A DNA stretch of 6,073 nucleotides from JADHUC01 sp964617665 (lineage in GTDB: Bacteria; Planctomycetota; Planctomycetia; Pirellulales; Pirellulaceae), in assembly GCA_964617665.1 (NCBI GenBank), contig CAZUAH010000750.1, positions 1 to 6,073 of the forward strand, given 5' to 3'. Shown here one piece after another: positions 1 to 5,879 of the stretch (positions within the stretch are counted from its first letter, which is position 1; each line of letters starts with the position of its first letter). Made by a program: the position numbers and the translations under genes. The notes beneath the pieces are model-generated. The model searched no databases and was not told the origin of the DNA. It saw nothing but the letters and a program-made list of their open reading frames with translations.

Positions 1-88
1 CGATCGGAATATTTACGCTATAGCAACTTTGGTGCACCCGAGCCTCGCCCTCCCGGTTTTGAAACCGGGCCCAGTGGATCTGGGGCCG
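1..88. other. Non-coding 3' flank of the aldo/keto reductase gene
   Basis: These 88 bases lie beyond the stop codon of the minus-strand reductase gene. I see no reading frame here that resembles a protein. The stretch holds the strong palindrome at 52-69, the 8-base palindrome GGTGCACC at 31-38 and the 8-base palindrome GCTATAGC at 17-24. It reads as a transcription-end region, possibly built from a dispersed repeat. Confidence 0.55.
52..69 (-). terminator. Palindrome 20 nt past the reductase stop; hairpin terminator or REP-like repeat
   Basis: CCCGGTTT and AAACCGGG form an uninterrupted 18-base palindrome with a central TG, folding as a 7-bp stem with a four-base loop. It lies just downstream of the reductase stop codon, on the strand leaving that gene. 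No U tract follows it, so it is not a canonical intrinsic terminator. It could stabilise the 3' end of the mRNA. The adjoining CGAGCCTCGCCCTCCCGG resembles, from memory, a sequence repeated in planctomycete intergenic regions, so it may be part of a repeat. Confidence 0.45.
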
Positions 89-1153
89 TCAGGCGTAGTA
101 GCCCGGACAGCACTCGTGCGGGCTACCAATCCACACGGGGCTTGTGCGGCGTGAGCCGCTGGCCACCTGTTCTTCCTCGCGGCGGAAGATCGACCTGCAA
201 GTCTGCGCCACTTCCTTTGCCTTTTCCATCTCCGCATCCGTGATGGGGCGAAGGGTGCGGCCTGCCTCGATCGCCTTGTCCAGCAAATCGAGAAACGATG
301 GCGGGATCCCCGTGACGACGTTACTCTGAGACAGTGTGAACCGGTAGGCCAGTTCCACCTCGTTCTTCTCCTCAACCGATCGATACCACCATTTGCGCGT
401 TCGCTTCATGTCCGTGGGCCACGCGCCTCGGCTCATCGCCTTGATGGCGATCACGCCCGCGCCTTGTTTTGCGGCTAAGTCCGTGACCGGTTTGCCAAAT
501 CCCATCACGAAGTACTCGACGAAGTTAATGGGAAACATCACCGTGTCGAAACGGAATCCATTCATCGCTTCCAGCGCGGCTGTGGTCGTATGCGCCGAGA
601 AGCCGATGAATCGCACTTTGCCTTCCTCTTTCGCCTTCAGGATCGTCTCCATCGCTCCGCCCGGTCCAAGTGCCGCCTTGACCTCGTCCGGCTTGCGAAG
701 CGCGTGCAACTGATACAAGTCGAAATGATCTGTCTTGAGGAGCTTGAGTGACGCCTCCAGTTCCTTTCGTGCGCCATCTTTGTCCCGCATCTTCGTCTTG
801 CAGGACAGGAAGTACTTGTCTCGCTCGATGCCCTGGAGTCCGATGCCCATTTTGGTCTCGCAGACGCCTCTCCCGTACGCGGGGGCTACGTCGAAGTAAT
901 TGACGCCACGGTCGAAGGCGCTGTGCAGGCCAGCGGTGCACTCGTCTTGGTCGTAGTGGACCAACGCAAGCCCCGGAAACCCAACGACCGAGATCTTCTC
1001 GCCTGTGCGGCCAAGCTCACGTCGCGGCAGCCCAGCCACGGTCGCTTCGCCGGTTTCGGTGTTTGATTGTTGTGCAAGCGACGGCGACGCCACGCCGACC
1101 GCGCCGGCACCAACCGCTGTGCCTACCGTTTTCAAGAACGAACGTCTTTTCAT
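89..1153 (-). CDS. Aldo/keto reductase with Tat signal peptide
   Basis: This 354-residue protein belongs to the aldo/keto reductase superfamily, NAD(P)H-dependent (beta/alpha)8 barrels that interconvert carbonyls and alcohols. The N-terminus reads KRRSFLK followed by an Ala/Gly/Val stretch and an SLA-QQ cleavage-like site near residue 28, which is a twin-arginine signal. The catalytic tetrad appears intact: D88 and Y93 in VNYFDVAPAYGRG, K119 in LSCKTK, and H150 in YQLH. The barrel continues through VRFIGFSAH (180-188) and GVIAIKAMSRG (233-243). An odd C-terminal tail, PHECCPGYYA, carries adjacent cysteines. The ATG start has AAGGGG six bases upstream (1160-1165), inside the last codons of the preceding thiamine-binding protein gene, so the two are probably translationally coupled. 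Substrate is unknown. A Tat signal on a nucleotide-cofactor enzyme implies export after folding with its cofactor. Family assignment is secure; physiological role is not. Confidence 0.93.
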   Translation of the reverse strand: MKRRSFLKTVGTAVGAGAVGVASPSLAQQSNTETGEATVAGLPRRELGRTGEKISVVGFPGLALVHYDQDECTAGLHSAFDRGVNYFDVAPAYGRGVCETKMGIGLQGIERDKYFLSCKTKMRDKDGARKELEASLKLLKTDHFDLYQLHALRKPDEVKAALGPGGAMETILKAKEEGKVRFIGFSAHTTTAALEAMNGFRFDTVMFPINFVEYFVMGFGKPVTDLAAKQGAGVIAIKAMSRGAWPTDMKRTRKWWYRSVEEKNEVELAYRFTLSQSNVVTGIPPSFLDLLDKAIEAGRTLRPITDAEMEKAKEVAQTCRSIFRREEEQVASGSRRTSPVWIGSPHECCPGYYA

Positions 1154-1155
1154 GA

Positions 1156-1470
1156 TTATCCCCTTGTTTTCAATTCTCGTCCCAGCTTTTCCTCGACGCT
1201 CTTCACTTTGGCATCCAAACGTCCGGCTTGGCCCTTTCGATAGTCAAGTTTTGCAGTGCACGTTATCCGATCGCAGTCGGTGGCCAACGCATCCAGGCAC
1301 CTGCGCATAATTTCCAGCACTTGATCGACCTCGCCCTCAACGATCGTCCCCATCGCGGTCAGTCGATAATCGAGCCCGCTGCCGTCGACAATATCAAGAC
1401 AACGAGCGACGTACGGACTGATGCTATCACCCTTGCCGATGGGCACCATACTGAATTCAAGCAGGATCAT
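1156..1470 (-). CDS. MTH1187/YkoF-type thiamine-binding protein
   Basis: This 104-residue protein matches the small MTH1187 family (formerly DUF77), ferredoxin-like-fold proteins related to YkoF that bind thiamine or its pyrimidine moiety, probably in the cytoplasm as a carrier or sensor. Visible signatures are the start ILLEFSM, then GKGDSISPYVARCLDIV (residues 12-28), the segment AMGTIVEGEVDQV (39-51), and the tail SVEEKLGREL (91-100). There is no signal peptide. I chose the ATG at 1470, because AGAGGA lies eight bases upstream of it. A TTG in the same frame at 1476 would add two residues but sits only two bases from that site. The gene is the first of a two-gene operon; its TAA stop is 2 nt before the reductase ATG. 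The family name is from recognition of the sequence; ligand binding here is inferred, and the link to the reductase is unexplained. Confidence 0.9.
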   Translation of the reverse strand: MILLEFSMVPIGKGDSISPYVARCLDIVDGSGLDYRLTAMGTIVEGEVDQVLEIMRRCLDALATDCDRITCTAKLDYRKGQAGRLDAKVKSVEEKLGRELKTRG

Positions 1471-1478
1471 CCGCAATA

Positions 1479-1484
1479 TCCTCT
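1479..1484 (-). promoter_or_regulatory. Shine-Dalgarno site deciding the start of the thiamine-binding protein gene
   Basis: AGAGGA on the minus strand is eight bases from the ATG at 1470 and only two bases from the alternative TTG at 1476. The spacing favours the ATG. A second AGGAG lies upstream at 1491-1495, two bases before an ATG that is followed directly by TAG (1483-1488). Confidence 0.6.
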
Positions 1485-1660
1485 ACATTACTCCTAGTGT
1501 TTTTGCCGATATAACCCGCAGGTACACTCAGTTAGACATCTTACCAAAATTCCGCCTGTATCCAGCCCACCGTTCACGATACACTACCGCCCCCGTTATG
1601 GAACGGCTCCATGCCGTCGGGCCCACAACCCGCGGTGAGGAGACAGCCGGGATAGCCCAC

Positions 1661-1666
1661 AAGGAA
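1661..1666 (+). promoter_or_regulatory. Shine-Dalgarno site supporting a GTG start for the DUF1207 gene
   Basis: AAGGAA lies eight bases before the GTG at 1675. No ATG in that frame lies upstream before an in-frame TGA at 1636-1638, and the GTG gives a complete signal peptide with an arginine in its n-region. This supports GTG as the real initiator. Confidence 0.6.
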
Positions 1667-1674
1667 GCCGTTTC

Positions 1675-2676
1675 GTGGTTTATTTCCGTTTGCAGACCGT
1701 GAGTCTCTCGCTGCTGGCAATGCTTGCAGGTTCGGCGATAGGTAATGCGCTCGCGGACCACGCATATTCGCCCGTAGATGCAGCACCGGCTGTCGGATCC
1801 ACCTTGCAGCCAGTGGACGACACCCAGGCCCAACCGCCGATGCCGTTTGTCGACTTGGATCAAGACTCCGACACGTATGTGGCCGAGCCACTGTACGCGG
1901 ACGAATACGCCTACAACGGCTGGGGATGCCACTTCCTGCCACAAGGGCTGATCTATAGCTCGTATCTCGCTGGCCCCAAGGAGTCCCGGTTAGGCACGCA
2001 ACTGATCAGCATTCCAGACGACAGCACGATGTGGGACTCAACACTCGGCGCTCGAATTGGCATCCTCCGCATTGGTTCGACGGATTCGTTCCGCCCAGCG
2101 GGCTTTCAATTGGATATCGAGGGTTCCGCCCAGGTTCGTCTGGATCTTCATGACGACAAAGACGTAGAGGGCACGGATTACCGAGTGGGATTCCCTGTGA
2201 CGTGGGGTGACGAGCGTGGCCAATGGAAGTTCGCGTTCTATCATTTGAGTTCTCACATGGGTGACGAGTTCCTGCTGAAGAACCCTGGGTTTCCGAGGTT
2301 CTTTCAGGTGCGCGACGCGTTCGTCCTTGGACGATCGCTCTACCTGACGGATGCACTTCGGCTGTATGCCGAGGCCGGCTGGGCGTGCAATACAGTTGCC
2401 AGCGATCCGTGGGAGTTCCAGTTCGGCGTCGACTATGCCCCCCGGGCACCCACTGGCGTACGCGGTGCACCGTTCTTCGCCATTAACGGATACCTTCGCG
2501 AGGAGTTGGGCTTCGGTGGCGGGTTGACGGTCCAAACGGGTTGGGCGTGGCGATCCGATGCGACAGCCCACCTGTTGAGGATTGGTCTGCACTACTACAA
2601 CGGTGCCAGCACGCAGTGGGCCTTCCTGCCTTTCCACGAACAGCAGATCGGAGCCGGCGCGTGGTACGACTTCTGA
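1675..2676 (+). CDS. DUF1207-family envelope protein with Sec signal peptide
   Basis: The 333-residue product starts at a GTG. Residues 1-27 form a Sec-type signal (FR, then LSLLAMLAG, then NALA before DHA). A low-complexity, Asp/Pro-rich linker follows (about 28-75). The conserved part begins near LPQGLIYSSYLAGPKESR (88-105), which I recognise as the hallmark of DUF1207 proteins of Planctomycetes and relatives. Further conserved-looking blocks are DSTLGARIGILRIG (121-134), FAFYHLSSHMGDEFL (186-200) and a terminal HYYNGAS...WYDF. Alternating hydrophobic and polar segments rich in Tyr, Trp and Phe, with a C-terminal phenylalanine, fit an outer-membrane beta-barrel; that is inference. No catalytic motif is visible and no function is known. 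Length is a little shorter than I recall for the family. It is transcribed alone and converges on the kinase gene 21 nt downstream. Confidence 0.87.
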   Translation: MVYFRLQTVSLSLLAMLAGSAIGNALADHAYSPVDAAPAVGSTLQPVDDTQAQPPMPFVDLDQDSDTYVAEPLYADEYAYNGWGCHFLPQGLIYSSYLAGPKESRLGTQLISIPDDSTMWDSTLGARIGILRIGSTDSFRPAGFQLDIEGSAQVRLDLHDDKDVEGTDYRVGFPVTWGDERGQWKFAFYHLSSHMGDEFLLKNPGFPRFFQVRDAFVLGRSLYLTDALRLYAEAGWACNTVASDPWEFQFGVDYAPRAPTGVRGAPFFAINGYLREELGFGGGLTVQTGWAWRSDATAHLLRIGLHYYNGASTQWAFLPFHEQQIGAGAWYDF

Positions 2677-2678
2677 TT

Positions 2679-2694
2679 CGTCGGAATTCCGGCG
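2679..2694. terminator. Small hairpin between convergent genes, possible bidirectional terminator
   Basis: CGTCGG-AATT-CCGGCG forms a 6-bp stem, including one T/G wobble, with a four-base loop. It starts two bases after the DUF1207 stop codon and ends three bases before the kinase stop codon. It is the only inverted repeat in the 21-nt gap. It has no T tract on either side, so termination activity is uncertain. Confidence 0.35.
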
Positions 2695-2697
2695 AGG

Positions 2698-4392
2698 TTA
2701 GTTGTCTGAAGAGCCGTCGCTCACTGTGTCCAGCATGTGCTGCGTTCGTTTGAGCAGCCTCTTGTCCGTTATCGTCAACGTCACGTCCGCCAAGGCATCG
2801 ACGATTTGCTGAAAGCAATCCCTTGCTTCGCTCGCCTTACCTTCATCAGCCAATTCCATGCCTTTGATGAACAGTTTCTCTTCGTCGGTCAAGCTGCGAA
2901 TCTTGCGTCGCAGACCGTCTTGAAGTTGGCGGCACTGATGGTCGCCCAGTAGCTTCTCCACTTCCTCGGACCGCGGATCGTCTGGAAAACGCTCCAAGAA
3001 CTCCTTCATGTGCTGTTCATAGTCGCCGGTTGGTGTTTCGCTTTGCGACGCACTTTGGATTCGATCGTAGAGTTTCGATGCGGAAGGTGGAATTAGCGCA
3101 AACACAAACATCGATACAATCGCCAGTAGAGCGAGCACCATGAGGCCAATAGTCAGCCGTTCGCTACGTTTGCCCTGCTTGTCTTCAGACGTCTCGGCAC
3201 CACGCCGCCAATCCTCGTCCAAGACGGGCGTAAAGTGTGTCTTCAGCCCGCCTTCTGTGGTCGCGTCTTCTAGAGGTTGTAGTTCCAAGTCTACTGTCGG
3301 CTTGTTTCCCCGAATCGATGGGTGGGTGCGCTCATCATCGCTTCGTTCGTCGTCCTCGAAGCGGCGTTGTTGGCTGGGAGTGAAATCGAGTGTCGGCCGC
3401 TCGGAGGTCGCCAAACGTGTCGATCTTGATGGCTTCTGTGGATTTCCCGCGTCCCGAATGATTGTAGTGTCGCCACCAAGTGGAGTCTTGATGTCAGGAG
3501 CATCTGCCGACGCTTCTTTGTCCGACAACGCATGTTGCATCGCCTGCAAGCGGTTGGCCAGCAACTGAGGCGTCGCGATTCGGTCTTCCGGTTTCTTTCT
3601 GAGCAACTCCGTGATGATGTGATCCAATTCCTCCGGAACGGCCGGTGCGACCAGCCGAATGGCCACGGGATCATCGAAGCGTACCCGATCGATCACCTTG
3701 GTGACGGATCCGCCCGCGAATGGTGGCCTGCCCGCCATCAAGGCGTACATCACACAGCCCAAGCTGTACAAATCGCTGCTGGGCGTAACGGGGTTGCCTT
3801 CGGTCTGTTCCGGCGACATGTAGTCTGGCGTTCCGATCATGCTGCCCGCTACGGTCAGCCCGGTAGTGCCAAAGAGCTTGGCGATGCCGAAGTCGGTCAG
3901 TTTGACCGTACCATCGGCGGTCATCAGCAGATTCGCCGGCTTCATGTCTCGATGGATGATTCCATGATCGTGCGCATGTTTCAGTGCAGAGCATATTTGG
4001 GTCGCAATATCGGCGGTCTCGCTCCAGGTGAATCGCCGACCGGCACGCAATTCCGAATCCAGGCTCGGCCCGTCGACCAACTCCATCACGAAGAACAGAC
4101 GGCCTTCCTCCTCGCCGTATCCGTGCAGGGTGACGATATTCTCGTGACGTAGCTTTCTGAGCGTTTCAACTTCGCCGTGGAATCGTTCGCGGAATCGCGT
4201 ATCCGCCGCCAGAGCGTCCGACAACACCTTGATCGCGGTCCGCTCGCCGGTCTCCTTGTGAATGCTGGCATACACGGACCCCATTCCGCCGTGTCCCAGT
4301 ACGCGTTCGATGCGATACGGTCCGAGCTGTTCAATTGGCACTGCAACGCCTCCGCGACTTGCGTTCCCAACGATGCCAGTGTACCGTAGCAT
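2698..4392 (-). CDS. Membrane-anchored Hanks-type Ser/Thr protein kinase
   Basis: This 564-residue protein is a PknB-like Ser/Thr kinase. The catalytic domain (about 26-290) has the glycine loop GHGGMGSV (33-40), the VAIK-equivalent lysine K55, the probable alpha-C glutamate E74, HRDMKPANLL with D149, K151 and N154, DFG at 167-169, and GTPDYMSPE (187-196) in place of APE. All key residues are present, so it should be active. Residues 285-412 form a charged linker with Thr-Asp motifs (RPTLD, KPTVD). A single membrane helix lies at about 413-434, and the C-terminal 130 residues are helical and TPR-like, predicted extracytoplasmic. The frame stays open for 191 more codons upstream, but that part runs antisense through the isomerase gene and is not kinase-like. 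I therefore start at MLRYTGIVG (ATG at 4392); no good Shine-Dalgarno precedes it. Divergent from the isomerase gene. Substrates are unknown. Confidence 0.92.
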   Translation of the reverse strand: MLRYTGIVGNASRGGVAVPIEQLGPYRIERVLGHGGMGSVYASIHKETGERTAIKVLSDALAADTRFRERFHGEVETLRKLRHENIVTLHGYGEEEGRLFFVMELVDGPSLDSELRAGRRFTWSETADIATQICSALKHAHDHGIIHRDMKPANLLMTADGTVKLTDFGIAKLFGTTGLTVAGSMIGTPDYMSPEQTEGNPVTPSSDLYSLGCVMYALMAGRPPFAGGSVTKVIDRVRFDDPVAIRLVAPAVPEELDHIITELLRKKPEDRIATPQLLANRLQAMQHALSDKEASADAPDIKTPLGGDTTIIRDAGNPQKPSRSTRLATSERPTLDFTPSQQRRFEDDERSDDERTHPSIRGNKPTVDLELQPLEDATTEGGLKTHFTPVLDEDWRRGAETSEDKQGKRSERLTIGLMVLALLAIVSMFVFALIPPSASKLYDRIQSASQSETPTGDYEQHMKEFLERFPDDPRSEEVEKLLGDHQCRQLQDGLRRKIRSLTDEEKLFIKGMELADEGKASEARDCFQQIVDALADVTLTITDKRLLKRTQHMLDTVSDGSSDN

Positions 4393-4530
4393 GGCGTCGG
4401 AGGATACATGCTCTGATAGGACGGATTGCCAATCCGCCCCACAGAATATTCGCACCGCCCACGCACATCTGACAACAAGATTTCGCCAAACCAACCAATC
4501 CAATACACAACCTAAGCTAAGAGGTGAACT
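4393..4530. promoter_or_regulatory. Divergent promoter region between kinase and isomerase genes
   Basis: These 138 bases must serve both divergent genes. On the minus strand TTGTCA (4470-4475) and AATATT (4445-4450), 19 bases apart, are a possible sigma-70-like promoter for the kinase; the spacing is long and the -10 weak. Transcription from it would begin close to the palindrome at 4419-4439. No convincing plus-strand promoter was seen. AGAGG (4520-4524) is a good ribosome-binding site for the isomerase. Confidence 0.4.
4419..4439. repeat. 21-base palindrome, REP-like dispersed repeat candidate
   Basis: The core CGGATT-gcc-AATCCG is a perfect 6-bp inverted repeat. It extends to 9 bp through one position that pairs as G-U on the minus-strand RNA, plus two more G-C pairs. 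It lies in the leader of the kinase gene, 27 bases upstream of its ATG. From memory, GGATTGCCAATCC-type palindromes are dispersed in planctomycete genomes; their spurious translations give recurring peptides such as TDCQSA and RIGNPSY, and both can be read here on opposite strands. No second complete copy was found in this window, so repeat status is not shown by this sequence alone. Confidence 0.5.
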
Positions 4531-5502
4531 ATGAGCAACCAGCATAAGAACGCACCACTGCCCATCAACCGTCGGCAACTGTTGCGAACCGCTGCCGGGG
4601 CAACTGCAGCAGGGGCACTGGCCCTGAATATCCCGGCGGTTGGCGCAAAGGAAAAGGCGGCCAGCAAGGGACGCATCAAGCAATCGATCGTGCAGTGGTG
4701 TTTTGCCGACTACTGGAACATGGAGGAAATGTGCAAGATCGCCGTGAAACTCGGCTGCAAGAGCATCGAGTTGGTCGGTCCCGAGCACTGGCCGACACTG
4801 AAGAAGTACGGTCTGGAATGCGCCATTGCACCCAGTCATCTGTTCGTGCAGGGCATGAACAATCCACGTTATCAACCGGCGTGCATCGAGATGCTGAAGA
4901 AGACGATCGACGACTGCGCCGACGCGGGCTTCAAGACAGCCATAACATTCACGGGCTTCGCTCAAGAGTCAGGCGAGTGGGCCGGCGGCGCCAATCCGGA
5001 TCTAGACAAGCTGCCGAAGAACCGGCCCGTCATCGAACCGGATTTAGGTGCGAAGAACTGCATTGCCGGTTTCAAAAAGATCGTGGGCTATGCTGAGAAG
5101 AAGAAGGTCAATCTGTCGCTGGAGATCCTGAACACGCGCGTTACCGATCATCCAATGAAAGGACATCCAGGCTATCAGGGCGATCACATCGACTACTGCA
5201 TGGAGATCATCAACGGCGTCGGCTCGCCCCGCTTCGGGATCCTGTTCGACATCTACCACGTACAGATCATGGATGGCGATATCATCAGACGGATCCACCA
5301 GTGTGACGAAGCGATCAATCACGTCCACACCGCAGGCAACCCCGGCCGCAACGAACTGGACGACAACCAGGAGATCAACTTCCCGGCCTGCATGAATGCC
5401 CTGCTAGGCATCAACTACAAAGGCTTCGTCGGCCAGGAGTTCATCCCAACACGCGATCCACTTTCGGGCCTAACCGAAGCGGTCAAGTTGTGCGACGTCT
5501 GA
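4531..5502 (+). CDS. Hydroxypyruvate isomerase-like TIM barrel protein with Tat signal
   Basis: The 323-residue product has a twin-arginine signal (INRRQLLRT at 12-20, then an Ala-rich stretch, and a likely cleavage after AVGA at residue 39). The rest is an AP-endonuclease-2-type xylose-isomerase-like TIM barrel closest, by recognition, to hydroxypyruvate isomerase (Hyi). Probable metal and active-site residues are E198 in LSLEILN, D240 and H243 in LFDIYHVQ, H266 in NHVHTAGNPGRNE, and E303 in GQEFIP. All correspond to conserved Hyi segments, so an active, metal-dependent isomerase or epimerase is plausible. Cytoplasmic Hyi converts hydroxypyruvate to tartronate semialdehyde; the exported location makes that substrate doubtful, and another sugar or keto acid is equally possible. 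The ATG has AGAGG six bases upstream. Length beyond the signal (about 284 residues) is slightly over the usual 260. It is transcribed alone, divergently from the kinase. Confidence 0.9.
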   Translation: MSNQHKNAPLPINRRQLLRTAAGATAAGALALNIPAVGAKEKAASKGRIKQSIVQWCFADYWNMEEMCKIAVKLGCKSIELVGPEHWPTLKKYGLECAIAPSHLFVQGMNNPRYQPACIEMLKKTIDDCADAGFKTAITFTGFAQESGEWAGGANPDLDKLPKNRPVIEPDLGAKNCIAGFKKIVGYAEKKKVNLSLEILNTRVTDHPMKGHPGYQGDHIDYCMEIINGVGSPRFGILFDIYHVQIMDGDIIRRIHQCDEAINHVHTAGNPGRNELDDNQEINFPACMNALLGINYKGFVGQEFIPTRDPLSGLTEAVKLCDV

Positions 5503-5879
5503 TGACGAGTTCAGACACGTAGTACGCCCTGCAAAACTGTCCAAGCCCACACATACTGTCCTTGACTTCGGCCTCGCGCAGGCCAAGTGAAGGGGAAAGG
5601 GGGAGCTGGGACAAGGAGTGCGTCCCATCCTCATTCGCCGTTCATTGGGTAGCCCACTGACCTCCAAATTGGTCGGGCAGGCTTGACGACACCATGGTCC
5701 CTCGGCGGGATGACATGACCAGGAGTATGAGAAGTCCTACTCACCTCGCTAACCGCACCGCTTGGTAGAAGGCGATCGGCCCTTTGGCCCCAATCACGAT
5801 GGGCATTGCTGATCACCGTTACGATCGGGGCAGTCAAGCCGCAGCAAGGCCCTTCCATTCGTTGGCGATGGCCGAGCCG
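5503..5879. other. 377-base gap without a convincing gene
   Basis: No frame on either strand here looks like a functional protein. The plus strand contains a short kinase-like peptide (VLDFGLAQAK then stop, 5558-5591) and a bulged hairpin over the same bases. The minus-strand frame at 5631-5858 (75 codons) lacks a ribosome-binding site and recognisable motifs. The region lies between the isomerase gene and an apparently convergent gene end. Its length and the peptide remnant suggest decayed sequence, but this is inference. Confidence 0.5.
5565..5588 (+). terminator. Bulged hairpin downstream of the isomerase gene, possible terminator
   Basis: ACTT-c-GGCCT and AGGCCAAGT pair over nine base pairs with one bulged C and a five-base loop CGCGC. 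It begins 62 nt after the isomerase stop codon. It is followed by a purine-rich stretch, not a T tract, so a role in intrinsic termination is uncertain. It could equally stabilise the transcript end or be a by-product of the kinase-like peptide coding sequence there. Confidence 0.3.

Larger units (their letters stand above)
1471..1674. promoter_or_regulatory. Divergent leader region between the thiamine-binding operon and the DUF1207 gene
   Basis: These 204 bases separate two divergently transcribed genes and must contain both promoters. I found no convincing consensus -35/-10 pair in either direction. TATAAC (1510-1515, plus strand) and TACACT (1580-1585, plus strand) are -10-like but lack a good partner. 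The stretch also contains the interleaved inverted repeats at 1598-1617. No protein-like frame is visible. Confidence 0.45.

Noticed and set aside
393..713. A 106-codon plus-strand frame inside the reductase gene
   Set aside because: It is antisense to a conserved catalytic part of the reductase and has no independent similarity or start signal.
1471..1476. TTG at 1476 as the start of the thiamine-binding protein
   Set aside because: The Shine-Dalgarno site would be only two bases away, whereas it is eight bases from the ATG at 1470, and the family normally begins at the ILLEFSM-type segment.
4393..4965. A 191-codon N-terminal extension of the kinase frame
   Set aside because: It runs antisense through most of the first half of the isomerase gene, shows no kinase-related or other domain, and the sequence from MLRYTGIVG onward looks like a natural kinase N-terminus. 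The extension is a shadow of the isomerase gene.
5631..5858. A 75-codon minus-strand frame in the gap after the isomerase
   Set aside because: No ribosome-binding site precedes its ATG, no motif is recognisable, and its composition looks like random translation of GC-rich DNA.
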